From Trichuris trichiura (Eukaryota > Nematoda > Enoplea > Trichinellida > Trichuridae): 64,000 nucleotides of DNA. Position numbers and translations under genes: made by a program. The notes below the pieces were generated by a model. The model had not been told where the DNA came from. It ran no database searches and was given only the letters and a program-made list of their open reading frames with translations. The stretch lies in NCBI GenBank assembly GCA_037903355.1, contig JBAJFE010000026.1:1488001-1552000 (forward strand), read 5' to 3'. Numbering within the stretch: the first letter of the stretch is position 1; every line of letters starts with the position of its first letter. This document shows, piece after piece, positions 48,558-60,483 of the stretch.

Positions 48558-49878
48558 CGCAAAGCGGCGGAACGGTGCGCTAACGAGTAAGCGCAAATTC
48601 AAACATTTCAAAATCTACAGTAAGCATTCAAACATTAATGATAGGCAAGTTTGTGTAACAAAATTATTTCCATTTTGCTACGATAATCAGAAAAACCAAG
48701 CTGCATATGCCCTTCAAATTGTAATGCAAAACAAAACATTTATTTTTCTGCCTATAATCAGCACATTCAAGCTGGCTGTGGATAAGGTGGCTTAATGTTG
48801 GCGATAGCTAATTTGAGAAAGAAAACTCCCCGTTGGTTAACGTAAAAGAAATTAAACGCGGATTCTAAATGCCAAAGCATTTTATTCGTAGGAATATAGG
48901 CGCAGTTAGATTACAATAATAAATGAAAAGTTCACATTCATCCGACGCAGCCAAATTGGCCCTAAGTGCAGAGATTTTTGTATCCCGCCTCGATTTAAAA
49001 AAAAATTTTTGCCATTGCTTTATTGTCATTTATTGAAGTAGACGAATATTTGGAAAGCGATTTAATTCAAAGGCTTTGAAAAAAATTTTCGCTTCAAAGA
49101 TGCCTCGTTTTTCCGGCTAAATACAATCACTAAATATATATAAAAAAAAGAAAAGCATAGCTGCCGGCTATCTATGCAATAGTACCTAATGTATTGCATT
49201 CCTTTTTGAGGAAAATCAAAGTTTCAGATTTTTTTAAAAATATTGATCGCGCGTTAATCAGTTCGATGCTTCCAGCTTTTCGAGGATTGTCCGGCTTGAT
49301 ATAAAACGTCAATAGCCATTTCTTTTTAAACTGCCTCGCCCATTCCGACTCTATATTCCAGCGTATTTTCTAGTCAATGTTTGCGCTTAATTTCCGGCTC
49401 ATGTTGAGCCAGCATAAAATCGTAAAAAAAATATTTCAAAGTCGCGATCACTCGTGCAGCCGTGAAGCAACTAGCTGCTCAAGATCATCAACAATCCTGA
49501 GCATCGCAAATATGCAAATTTAATGACGGCTAGTGACTGTACAGTAATTTTAAAAAGCTAGCTTACGATTAGCCGACGCTTCCGCTTAATTATAATAGAA
49601 CTATTCAACTATAGATAAAAATATTTTAATGTGCTTAGTTTATAGCAGCAATTTGGCTTTCCTTATCGCCTTTATAATAATTAAATTAAATTTCGTTGTT
49701 CAACCGCCGTTCGCTTATTTTATAGAATTGGACTTTGTTTAAACTTCGGTTGGTTTGTTCTTGCACCTATGCGACAGTTGAAATCTTTGTAAATCCTGCG
49801 CTTTCTCAGTACGTTACTGTACTGGCAAGCAAGTGGCCAAAATCAAACTCACCGGTGAAAGCGATCGCGCAACCATCA
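48558..49878. other. Divergent spacer between EXTL3 and the small membrane protein gene
   Basis: 1.3 kb, AT-rich, between two divergent starts. It should hold promoters for both. No RNA gene or repeat is recognised. Confidence 0.45.
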
Positions 49879-50821
49879 ATGGTTTCTTTGAGACAAGAAT
49901 TAACCGTATTGGATTATTTCAGTCCGTTAATCGTGTTCGGCACATTTCTTACGATTATTTTTCTTATCTCAGCAACTTGTCTACTATGCTGCTGCGTCGA
50001 GGATGTTGAAACGACTGTATTTTCAAAAGTGAGTATTCTCTTATCTTCAAAATACAATTTCCCACGGGAACAATCTTGTCCGACCCCTTTTAGGCGTTAA
50101 CAATTGAATTTCCGCCCGAGTGTAATTGAACGTCTCATGAATTTAATCCGCAAAGTCTCTGTTGCCCAATCCATAGTGAGGCAATTGATCGTGGCACGGT
50201 CAGTGCTCTATGAGCATCCAACTGACGAGTTTTCCTTGTTGTCACTTCGCTATGGCCATTAGTTCCACTTTTCCTGTCCAGTTCACTTTGTTTGCTTTGT
50301 AAAAAAATGTTTGCTAAATTTGACAGATGATTGTGCTCCAAAACTGCCCATAATATTCTTGCTGGCACTTTGTTGATGCTCAGTTTAACAATCGTTGATG
50401 GTTTTGCTTCTTGTTTAGCATATATTTGTATGCCCTGTAAGAACGGCACATTTAGCATAAGTTTACCATTTATGTTGCACATTGATGACGTAAGCATTCA
50501 AGGCTGGCTAAGTGAAGTTACTTTTTTCGATAGTTTGTATTTGACTGCCTTTGCATAAAAAACTTGTCCAGACAGCAATAACCAGCCATTCGAGCAAACG
50601 GCCTATGAGAGGCTCTCACTCTATTCAAATTCATTCCCTATAAGCCACTTGTATTTTCAATCGATGCAATGGTTGCCATTTCCGCTGCATTTATGTAATA
50701 ACTGTTTCATTCGTCAGTCCGCTCAAACCAGCCTAAACTATTTATTTATTCATTTCAGTTCCGTCGAGGCAATCGCCGACGAAGCTACACAACGTCAAGC
50801 GAAAGGACGTCTTCCATCTGA
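49879..50821 (+). CDS. Small single-pass membrane protein, paralogue 1
   Basis: Exon 1 (49879-50028) encodes MVSLRQELTVLDYF, then one membrane span (LIVFGTFLTIIFLISATCLL) with a CCC cluster that could be palmitoylated, then EDVETTVFSK. For exon 2 I prefer 50759-50821, after ATTTCAG, encoding RRGNRRRSYTTSSERTSSI, because the paralogue at 55932-56210 ends in a similar basic tail (GRRKRSYDVKTE). The resulting protein has 70 residues. An alternative acceptor at 50094 would give the shorter end ALTIEFPPECN (61 residues). Upstream in-frame sequence lacks a convincing start. I do not recognise the family. The conservation of a tiny protein between two loci is the main evidence that it is real. Confidence 0.6.
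50029..50758 (+). other. Proposed 730 bp intron of the small membrane protein gene
   Basis: GTGAGT donor at 50029 and ATTTCAG acceptor at 50758. It includes the alternative acceptor at 50093 and a frame (50331-50558) with a hydrophobic start but only a TTG initiator, which I do not call. Confidence 0.4.
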
Positions 50822-52869
50822 TGACAATTAATAATATGTGTTGTGGTGGTCATCACAGAATCCGGTCAATTTCCGCAATTCAACTTCATTCCGATAAAGT
50901 CGTTGTCGCCGGTTCGCTGCGATCTTTAGGTTGTGTTTTTTATTTTCCGACCGCTTTTTGTTGACTCGCAAAATATCTACTTAACTTGAAAGAGAGAGAG
51001 AGGGAGAAAGTTGCTTTGCCACGGGCAATGGCGCCATAATCTTTGACTCGCTTGGCGCATCGACTTTATGCCTTCATAGCAAAAAGCATTCAACGTTGTC
51101 GCTTGGTAGTAGGGTGAAAATCGATCAGATCATGCATTAATCTCTTTTTTTATATCGGTTTGTCTCCTGACAAAATCAATTACTCTTGTCTATGCTTTCA
51201 TTGCTGTCAGTCGGGGGGAAAAGCACTAGTCGCAAAGCGCTCCCTGAATTAGACATTGACGCATGCACTTTGTCAAGCTATGGATTTTAATCCTGTACAA
51301 ATTGTCAAAAGCTGTGTCCTTCGGAGGCCATTTCAAGTTCCCTTTGTCAGCTTTAGCTTAACTACCGTACGCACAATTCAAAATGGTACCTGAATTTTTT
51401 ATGCTAATATCAAACATTTCAAGCCGGTTAGCTTTACGCGTTTAGCAACTACTAGCAACTTATTAGCTAAAGAAAACTAATCAGAGCTGATTGTATCCTT
51501 AGCGCGATATACTATGTACAAAGAAACGGATTAATCATAAGTGGCAGACAAAAATGAGGAGCTTAGAAATCTGAGCATTGAAACTCACTTTCTTGAAGCC
51601 GGCAGTCTCCAATTCTCTTCGTGCAGTTTGACGGGGCTCTTAAGAATAAAACAGCAACGCACTTGGCAAAATTCCCTAACGTGCAATCGCGCTGACTGCG
51701 TCCGCAGATTTGAACTTACAGTACAACATTTATTGAAAAGTAGGTTCCATGCGACTGCTTACGTAGCAGACAGTAGTGGCTTACGCAGTTTGTACCGCTC
51801 CCGCGCGCAAAGTATTGCATATTTACACGACGGATAAACAATTTTAAAAGTTAACAAATTATAACAGACAAACTATATGAGTCAAAATGCGTGAGAAAAA
51901 AATAATTGTCACTGCTGCTTCCTATTGGGCCAGCTGGCTGTCATTTTTCCGAAAGATAATTAATAATTCCAAGGTGGGAATTAAAATCTTTGATTTTTAG
52001 CCGTAATAGAAGCGGCAAAATCCTCAGCTGTACGCAACTGTGCTTTTCGTTGAAAAATTCAGTTGCGCGCTCGTAAATGCGCGTAACTTGCGCAATGATC
52101 ACACGTTTCCTCGTAAAATAGCCACGTTTGGAGCCCATGTAATGATTCTGTGCAACAGCCTATTGTTTCCTGTAAAATCGAGGCAATGTTTGCTGGCCCA
52201 AACGTGGAACACAACATACAGTTGTTGGAGCAAAATCTGCGCTTATTTTTAAAAAATCACCAGCGAAAATGCTCCTTAAAGCTGACTGTTGCGAAGCATC
52301 GAAATGTTCCATACTCTGCTCTCCGACGGGTGCCAAGATCAAAAGAAGCCGCTTTGCATAAATTATTCGTAAACGTTTTTGTTTTACCGACCCACGAGAA
52401 AGAGAAGTACGCTTCCATGAAGTGGTGCTATACTTTATTTGCACTTTTACTGTCACATTACTGTAATGATTAATATTGTAGTAAACACTTTTTTAAAATT
52501 TATATCAGCGTTCCCGAATGCCTCACAATCAAAAGAGCTGACGCAGAAGTAAGCATCAAAATTGTTTAGCATTGCTTACTTAAGCATCATTAAAAAAGAT
52601 TTTGAAAAATACTGTATTTCAGCAAGCGTCGGTCGTTTTCTCCAAAATTCGACTTGGCTTTGACCTCGGCGTCTACGATGCCCAAAAATTAGCGTGACCA
52701 AGAGGTTTGTTGCCTTTTGAATGCATTTCCGGCGGGCCATCGCTACGAAGAAGTGCAGGTAAGATACACATTTCTATTATCTAACGCTTATTGCTCAAAT
52801 GCCGCCTTATGCCGTTTTGCCCATGAGAATTGCATTAGCTTGAGATAAAAGTTCGGCCGAAAGGGCTAA
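50822..52869. other. Intergenic, no gene recognised
   Basis: It holds a GA repeat (50991-51010), and small frames on both strands (51541-51837 +, 52150-52473 +, 52160-52456 -) with no domain; the frame at 51541 starts at GTG. The 3' UTR of Twinkle copy 1 must lie at the right end. Confidence 0.4.
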
Positions 52870-55371
52870 CTAATCGTTGAAGGCATGTTTCGATTTCCTT
52901 TTGCGCTCCACCAACGAGTGACATTTCGACAGGGGGTCAAAATGCATTTCTATCACGTATCCGAGCAGCAGTTCTCCAGCGTTCCTATTTTTCCATATCT
53001 AATCCATACGAGGCGAATAGGTTATTTGAATTTAGGTAAAAAGAGAACTTACTTGGAAATATTTTTCCAATTCGTACGACTGTCGTTTGGTCATGTGAGT
53101 GCTGATTCGTAAAATGTTGTCCGCGTCGTAGGCTCCCTCCAGGGTACCCTGCAAGCTGCTTGCAAGCGATACACCGTCTTCAAATTCCTTAGCGAAGGAA
53201 TGATAAGTAATATTCGTGCCAATAGCTGACGTTTTACTTGTCTTGGGTGCCCAACGGCGGTTACATGCAAGTGCTTAGCCAAAGCTAGTCTTTTAAGCTC
53301 GGCGAATACACTCTTCTGGCCTTGTTCGGTAATCAAGAGCGCGTTGTCAATTACCACATGCTGAATATCCTGCGCTGAAGCGTGGTACTCGATCATCTTA
53401 ACAAACGTCTCATTATTAACTCGGTTGCTTTAATTTAAAATCTTCCCTACTTCCACTAAGCTTTTAAGCTTTGTAAAACCGGTGAAGCGCGCAAAGTAGA
53501 TAGGCAACTGCGACAGCTGATCAAACCAATAGTCGAAAGATTGCTGCCGGGATATGTCTTTGTGAAACGTGTCCCTAAATGGTAGACAAAACCCGCAGGT
53601 GATCGATTGAGGCTTCTTCGTTTCTGTACCTCGCGTATTGTTCGACCATTGTAGCTGCCGTTTGGGCACTCGGGATTTCCAGACCACACCACAGCGTAGA
53701 AACCTGTAATTTTTTTTTATAAGCAGATCAGCTGCCCAATAATTGCTTAGTCTAATCTCACGCTTTCCATGCTACCTTCTCCCGCTGCGTTGGCTGATTG
53801 GCCGACGCTCCGTCCCTCGCGAGAAAATGTGGAGTGGGTTTTCCATGCTCCCCAACTCCATCCTTTCCCGCCAAAACTGTCCCCTTGAGGTTCGCTAGAT
53901 TAGATGCAGTTTACCTTTTGAACCAGACAAGACGAGGAACGGAAATTCGGCTGGCAATACGCAGCTTAGCTCAGTATCCCGGAAAATTTGAATTGCAAGC
54001 CCGCTAGGGGGCGGCACCATAGCATAGAAACACTGACTTTATCGACCAAAAATGTTAACTTACGAAATTTAGTAATAATTTGAATAATTGCCCTTCGTAA
54101 AAGTCATTTTGCAAGTCTATGTATATTGTCAGCTCTCGAAGCTTCGTTAACTTACGTTTTGATCGCACAGGTCGAGAGCATACTCGCACAGGAATGTCTT
54201 TTTACCACATCCGTAAGGACCGGTTAGAAGAGTTAGCTCGCCCAAGCGGAAGCCTTTTAAGTAGTTGTTGAGCAAGCTGAATCGCTTCCACTAAACGGAA
54301 TCAATCTTTCGCAATAGCATCCACCGTATACCAAGCGCGATTACCTGCACAAGTCCAACATTCTGCCTATCGTATCCGAAGACGTAACTGCGCACTGCGT
54401 CTCGCAGCATAGGTAGAGTGTCCACATATTTGTGGGCGATCACTTCTCCATGTCTTATAACGCCATTGACCAACTCTCGTCCTTTTCCAGGGATGGACAG
54501 CGTCTCGGCGGCGCGCAGATTGTTTGAAGTTTTTGGGCTGACAATAGTAGCAGTCATCTCCGTATGAGCTGCCTCAATATGCCTACCTAATCAAATAGCA
54601 TTGACTTGTAAGGAGTCTTTTGGAAAGTTGCTTAGCGCGACTGTGCTTCTCGGGGGGAAACCATACGATAATTTTGCCAAACTCTTCGAGGTAAGGTAAA
54701 AAGGGCTTAATAAAGAGAAAAAATTCGATCCGCAAGGCTGAGCGTGCTCAATGAAACTACAAACATCGATGTTGAATTGGCCGGCTGTTTCCGGTAGTAC
54801 GATGGCAAGTTTGCTGGAAGCTTGATAGATTGCCATCGCGTCTGCTTCATTCAAGGTGACAACAACCTCCGAGTCAGCTTGTCGAACTAAATGATAGCCG
54901 GACATGCCATGGAAGGTATTTCTGAAAGTAGCGAGCTTTCTATTTTTTTCTAAAAGTATCCTCTACCCGCTTGGCATAATCTCGTCGGCTACAGTGGTCA
55001 TATTGATTGTCTCAACGAGGCGACATATCTTCAATCCATTTGGTCGTACTTGCGGACCCATCATCTCCATGGTGACTGTATATCGCGGAAATATCAGACC
55101 GTCCAAAGATGAAACTGCTCGAACGTTGAAACGATTCAATGTGCCATCGGTTATATGCTATAAAGTATATCCATCAATGGTTATCAACAAGTCGATAACA
55201 AACTCTTAGGTAAAGCAACTGCTTTAGTCGAGTTAACTTTGGTTGCGACATGTGACTGACAGGCACAGATTGGTCCCACACTTCGTTCATGTCTCGCTTA
55301 CGCAAGTCTGGCCTTTCCAGCGCATTGGCGATGATAGAATCGTCCTCATTGACAACGGTCTTCCTGAACAT
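52870..55371 (-). CDS. TWNK: Mitochondrial DNA helicase Twinkle, paralogue 1
   Basis: Eleven in-phase exons (55204-55371, 54967-55157, 54765-54921, 54587-54705, 54345-54537, 54156-54290, 53630-53703, 53451-53574, 53238-53396, 53053-53187, 52870-52998) give 527 residues. The N-terminal half is a reduced primase-like region ([45 protein letters not shown]). The RecA-like helicase follows: [17 protein letters not shown], Walker [10 protein letters not shown], catalytic Glu in LWCGLE, HVVIDN as Walker [11 protein letters not shown], and KNRNAGE with the arginine finger. Family role: hexameric 5'-3' helicase at the mtDNA replication fork. The residue after the Walker A lysine is Lys, not Thr or Ser. 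Two donors are weak GTTTGT. It ends with a basic tail. No clear mitochondrial presequence is visible at the proposed ATG, so a 5' exon may be missing. It points away from paralogue 2. Confidence 0.9.
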
Positions 55372-55931
55372 TGTTATTTGACCACCGCACCAAAATGGTA
55401 AAGAACTTAACAACTGACTTGCTAAAGACCGCTTTGGGAAAAGTGCTACTCATCATTAAGTTGGAAAGTCAACTTTGCTTTGCGGATATCGGCAAAGGAT
55501 GGAAATCAATTGAACCTTTTGCAAATGGGAATGAAAGAAGAACAGCTTCAATTTGAGGCACGCAAACTGGCACTACCGGTGTTGGCAACCTGCTTCCCGC
55601 TATGCTTTACACAAAAAGGAGCGCAGTTGGTTCGTACGCACTACGGAATACGGTGCGGTCGGTAGTACGTTAAAAGCGCATCGCTTCTAAGGCAACAAGC
55701 TAGCAATTTATTCAACGTATGAATATATACAACACGAAGGTGGTCTAAGAAGGCAACACGTACATGGCTAAGACAAAGACAACAGTCAACAAGTAGTTCA
55801 ATCCATTCTGCGACATCACGGCAAGAAGGCTATTTGGCAATGTAACACTACCGTCTGGCGTATCTACTAATGCATGTAGATTATAAATGACTAGAAAAGT
55901 GACTATCCAATGGCTAAAGACTTCTTCTTCT
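55372..55931. other. Spacer between Twinkle 1 and small membrane protein 2
   Basis: 560 bp. Same-strand neighbours flank it, and it probably contains the Twinkle 1 promoter or a 5' exon. No element recognised. Confidence 0.4.
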
Positions 55932-56210
55932 TCATCGGTTCAACGGACGCTGCTCCGTCTTGACGTCGTAGGAGCGTTTTCTTCGTCCAAGGTTCCACTG
56001 GAAAACAACGAACATTGCGAATTTGAATTTTTGAAAACGATTTTCAAAAGAGAATACCTTAGCAAAGACGGTCATATCGTCATTTTCGCTAACGCAGAAC
56101 CACAGTATACACGTTACGCTGACGATCAGTACAATGACGAAGAAGCTAATGAAAACGCATATGGCGCCAAAGTAGTCTAATACTTGCAATTCCTGCTTTA
56201 AGGAGACCAT
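55932..56210 (-). CDS. Small single-pass membrane protein, paralogue 2
   Basis: Exons 56058-56210 and 55932-55997 give 72 residues: MVSLKQELQVLDYF, a membrane span (ICVFISFFVIVLIVSVTCIL), a WFCVSENDDMTVFAK juxtamembrane part, then WNLGRRKRSYDVKTE and a stop. The 60 nt intron (GTATTC..TTCCAG) is a multiple of three and stop-free, so retention would give a 92-residue form. It shares VSL.QEL.VLDYF, the TC..C core, TVF.K and the basic RSY tail with the gene at 49879-50821. Family unknown; presumably an intracellular-tail adaptor or regulator of a membrane partner. Confidence 0.65.
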   Translation of the reverse strand: MVSLKQELQVLDYFGAICVFISFFVIVLIVSVTCILWFCVSENDDMTVFAKVFSFENRFQKFKFAMFVVFQWNLGRRKRSYDVKTEQRPLNR

Positions 56211-56246
56211 CGCTGCGGGCGTTTGACAAAAATTTTCGTCCCAATG

Positions 56247-56258
56247 ACGGCGTTTATT
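56247..56258 (-). terminator. Candidate TMEM164 poly(A) signal
   Basis: Overlapping AATAAA motifs (tttatttatt on +) lie 170-180 bp after the TMEM164 stop codon and about 40 bp before the start codon of small membrane protein 2 on the same strand. Confidence 0.5.
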
Positions 56259-56430
56259 TATTACAGTAAGCGTCTAGTGCGCAGGCGTTATACGGTTGTC
56301 CATTCGAATGGCTGTTGGTCAAGCCGGATGGAAGCGAAACAGAAATTTAATGATAAATCGTCAAACAAAGTAGCACTTTTCTAATTCAGCGGCGGCACAC
56401 GTCTACGCGGCAATAACCTAATGGCAAGCG

Positions 56431-57468
56431 TCAACGAGAAATTCCATTTTCGCTTGCCTTCAACGGCGCGCTTCGTCCAAAGTAAGCGAGCACTTTGTTT
56501 ATTGACATGGCGTGCAACTTTCCATGCAACGGAAGGAAGGCACTCTGATGAAGTACCGCCCAGACGCGGTAAAATGGACCGGCAAATGGATCCGTCGGCG
56601 CCGGGCAAAGTATATTGTTCAGATTGACTTGCGTTAGCTAAAAAAAATTTCAAGTAGAGTACCTGCGCATAGGACTACTGTATCAAGCTAAGGAGGGATA
56701 ATCACCAAGGCAAGCAGTTGCAGCGGCCCAAAGCTGTAAGCCATAATGACGCCTACGCAAAAAAAGTAAGTTTCCACGTTCAGATACGCAGCCGAGCAGA
56801 ATACGCCTACAACGGAGTAAATAAATGCCTAACGGAATGGCCGATATGCGTGTGTGTAAGCTTCGCCCACCTCCAAGCGAAAATAGGTACGCTGGAAAGG
56901 CAATGATCAGCACGTGTTGCATCCAATAAATGGCCACTTCGCCAGGCGTCTTAAAAAAAGATCGACGTGCAACAACGAAGAAGAAGATGACGAGGAAAAG
57001 TTTTTGCTAAAAAATTACTTGTCGCGTAAAGACAACTGGAAAGAGCATGGCCAACGTAGCGCCGGAAAGCAAGTACATATGTATAGCGAATACGAAGTGC
57101 AAAACTGAAGTGGAAATTTTGTCGCCGAACAAGCAGACCAATTGAAGTACGGTGGCCACGTGACACGGATTCAGAAGGAACAGCATGGATTCCGTGCGCG
57201 CTTTGTAGCATAGTTCGGCAAAGAAAGTTGTGCTCAAAATTGCCACCAATACGTAGCGCAGAAGACGACATCCGCTGTAGGCATCGAAGTTTGGCCTATT
57301 GAACACCATACGTCTGAAGGGCCGATAGAAAAAGTACATCTCGACCGAAGCTATCGTCAGAAAAACTGCTGTTTCAACAAGGCGTTGTTTCATTGACAAA
57401 AATGCCAAACAAGCCGGACCGCCGGTAGCAGCCGAATTTAACTTGATGCCGTCGGTTAAAAGACGCAT
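56431..57468 (-). CDS. TMEM164: TMEM164-like multipass membrane acyltransferase
   Basis: Four exons (57019-57468, 56871-56949, 56706-56806, 56431-56637) encode 278 residues; human TMEM164 has 297. Hallmarks are [45 protein letters not shown]-independent [26 protein letters not shown], and [16 protein letters not shown] followed by GPFYRVWA and LHGKL. Family knowledge: TMEM164 makes ether-lipid phosphatidylethanolamines by acyl transfer through a Cys intermediate; the Cys in NPCH is kept. The longer frame upstream starts at GTG (57510), so the ATG at 57468 is taken. It sits between the two Twinkle genes. Confidence 0.93.
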
Positions 57469-58332
57469 TGGAACTGGCAATGGCTTATTAAGGAGATCAA
57501 AATGAACCACTGATGACGCACAGTGGCATTTGGTTTTTAAAGGTACAGTAAATGTTATAGGCAGGTGTGAATGACTGTATGTTTAAAATATACCCGCCGT
57601 TTTAAGCTGTGCGCAAGTACTATTTCAATGTTTGCACTTACGAACCTCCATTCGGGCATTATATTACTCGGCTGACTTGTTTTATCCTATCGCTTTTCCT
57701 TCAAAGGCTTTAATTTAAGCTTTACTATACACGAAGTGTCTGTCGACCATGTAATTCTACTATAAGGCAAATGATGACCTGATAGCAAAAGCTGCTTGGA
57801 AATTGAGTATAATTAGATGCAATTTCAAGTTTTAAATCTTTGAATTTTATTGATTTATTCTATTAAGCCGCCAAAACGTAAAATCACAACAAGCGACTTT
57901 TTACATGCATGAAGGCTACCCCTTGGAGAGATTTCCGCGCAGGTTTTGCGTCAAGTTTCGGCTGCCTCCTATCCCTCCATTATGGCTCATTCTTTGAGCG
58001 CACAATGCCCAAGGTGAGCGCTGCTAATTCTACGCTGCTTCAGGTTAACAGCGGAGCGAATATGGCTTATCGACGTCGCGCCAGATTGACAGCCAATAAC
58101 TTTCGCGCCTTATGGCCTGTCTTAATTGCGCGGTATACATAATTAGCGAATTCGACGTAACGGCGACGAAAATGTGAAATTCGAGGCAGCGTGATTCATG
58201 CTGCTGCAACGCAATCAGTTTTGAAGACGCACTTGACATAGCGCCGAGTTTTGACTATGTAATGTGTGTTCAATCCTTATAAAGTATCACTTTTACGGAA
58301 TAGGCTTTTCGCTTAGGTACAGAGAGGTGAGC
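57469..58332. other. Divergent spacer between TMEM164 and Twinkle 2
   Basis: 0.86 kb, probably a bidirectional promoter region. A + frame at 57909-58142 has an Arg-rich composition and could include a 5' exon with a mitochondrial presequence for Twinkle 2, but I cannot splice it with confidence. Confidence 0.4.
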
Positions 58333-60483
58333 ATGGATGAACGATCCCTCAGCGACGAATTGTCCTGCGAATTAAGCGAACCAGCTGACGAAGAGGAGGA
58401 AGAAGATTTGATCCTAAGCCAATGGAATCAATCTTTACCAATTACGCAAATATCGCTGCCGAAGTTGACTCGGCTTCGACAGCTTCTTTCTCTTCGCGTA
58501 GGAATGGCAATTTTTTTTTCTTTGCTTCGCCAAAATTAGCATATCAGTTTTTTCAGCATATCAGCGATGCTACAATGGTTAAATTCAACGTACGCGCTTT
58601 GGCCTCTGCCGATGGTCTTATTTTTCCTCGCTATTCGGATCGCTTGGAAAGAGTGGCTGAAAAACAACTACGTCCAAGTGGATTGAAAATCTGTAAACTT
58701 AGCGACAGTCGAATCAACATTGCTAATATACTTGAAAAGAATGTTCCCGACGGGTATATCGCCCCTCGGCATATATTTAACTAACTAATCATCGTATACC
58801 GTGTAGCAATGTCGTCGGTTTTTTTGGCTATCATTTGACAAAAAGCAGCGTAATGGAAGTTGCTTTGTCCATGAACGAAGCTGACGCTATGGCAATTTTT
58901 CAAGCTAGCGGTAAAGCTGCTCTGGTGATCCCAGACCAATTACATCTGATGCATCCGAAGGTTGCCTATTGGAAAATTTGCCTATTGCTTACGCTAGGCT
59001 TGTTGTTTTAGCTTGTATTCACCCTAAGAGAGTTCAGTCGTTTGACGTTTTGGCCTCCGCCGGACAAATTCGCAAAAGCGAAAGCCATTACGAAAAATTT
59101 GAATATCGACAATTGTCATCTTGTCAGGTAGACAAAAGACGCGGTTGAAAAGGCGGCGCGTCCATTGATTTTGAATGTCCGCTTAGCCCAAGAGAGTGCA
59201 AAAATCTTCGAGCAGCCGAAGCGATTGCCCTCCCGGCGGCGCGAGGTAGACAAATGATCACCAATATTATCAATGCATCCGAACCGGAAGCGGACAAAAG
59301 AGTAGAAAGTTTAGCTCAACTGAAAGAACAAGCCAAAGGTTACTTCTATAGTCAAGGATCGATTGGTGGCATTGCAAAAGTGAATGTTTTTTTTTGTTGA
59401 AAAAATTTATTCCTCCAATCACGTGACGTTTGTTTTGAATGTTCAGTGGAAACGATTTGGCGTTTTGAATTCCTATCTGAAAGGTTTTCGTCTCGGCGAG
59501 CTGACATTGATCAGTGGCTCGAACGGTAGCGGAAAAAAGTCATTCGCTACCGAATACGCATTGGACTTGTGCTTGCAACAAGTTGCGAAGAAAGCCACGG
59601 CTAGTCTAAAATGATGAATAATTAACGCTTTTTTAAAGGTGAGCACGTTGTGGTGCTGCCTGGAGACACCGGTTGGACGAATCGCCTCAATGATGGTTGA
59701 ACAATTTTCAAAGTACGCGCGCGGAAGCAAATTCCTTTTCCGCATTCCTTTCATTGATAGGGAAACATTCTACGAAAGCAGTAGTAGCCAACGCTCTTTC
59801 GATTATTGGTACGATGAAATGGCCAATCTGCCTATGCAGTTCATCTCCTTCAACATCGCGAAAGGGACAAGGTTGAAGGAATTGTTGGAAGTAAGTGCGA
59901 GAAGTGATTTGTTTTTCCAAAATTCATTTGCATAACAATACTTTTAAGGTAATCGAGCAGCAGTCGGTCCAACATGCCATTATTGACAACCTGTTAGCCG
60001 TACAGGAAGCGAACTACGCAAAAAATGTTCAAGAAATAAAGCGCTGCTTTGCCGACATCCGACGGTTCGCCGTAACTCGAAACGTCCATATAACAGGCAT
60101 AGTACGCTCCTTGAAGGCGCGTCTCTCTTTTTTTTTGCTTTTTTCTTTTTATTTTAAACTTATTTTTTGCAGGCTGACGAAATGGTCATTCAAACCGACT
60201 CCGCATTGGGCAGAGTTGTTCAAGGTCTTGCGGAAGCGGACAATGTTCTTTTTTTGAATTTGAATCCGGAAGCGCCGGAAACGGAAAAGTCGCTGAAGGT
60301 AAAAGCGGCCGTAAAAAAGCTATCGCCAATAATAGTACTCTGTTCAATTGATAGATTTTAAAAAATCGACAGGGAGGCGAGTTGGAACTTCAAGAACATA
60401 TAGAGTTGTTTTTCAATCGCCTAACCAAATGTCACACGTTATCCGTTGGGGCGAAACGTAACAAAGACGGCGTCTGTTGTTAG
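58333..60483 (+). CDS. TWNK: Mitochondrial DNA helicase Twinkle, paralogue 2
   Basis: Ten exons (58333-58497, 58557-58753, 58807-58960, 59012-59127, 59187-59379, 59447-59581, 59639-59890, 59949-60116, 60173-60298, 60355-60483) give 544 residues. It aligns with paralogue 1 along its length: [66 protein letters not shown], Walker A GSNGSGKKS, LWCCLE, HAIIDN, LAEADNVLFL, KNRQGGELEL, then LTKCHTL. Three exons have identical lengths in the two genes (193, 135, 129). The Walker A lysine is again followed by Lys. All other helicase motifs are intact and there is no internal stop, so this is not an obvious pseudogene. The exon ending near 60116 has either a GC donor or an earlier GTACGC donor. Start taken at MDERSLSDE; an acidic stretch follows it. 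Confidence 0.88.

Noticed and set aside
50331..50558. Possible small secreted protein on +
   Set aside because: The frame opens at TTG, no upstream exon is evident, and it falls in the proposed intron of the small membrane protein gene.
55887..56180. 97-codon + frame opposite small membrane protein 2
   Set aside because: It is an antisense shadow; the minus-strand reading has a membrane span, splice sites and a paralogue.
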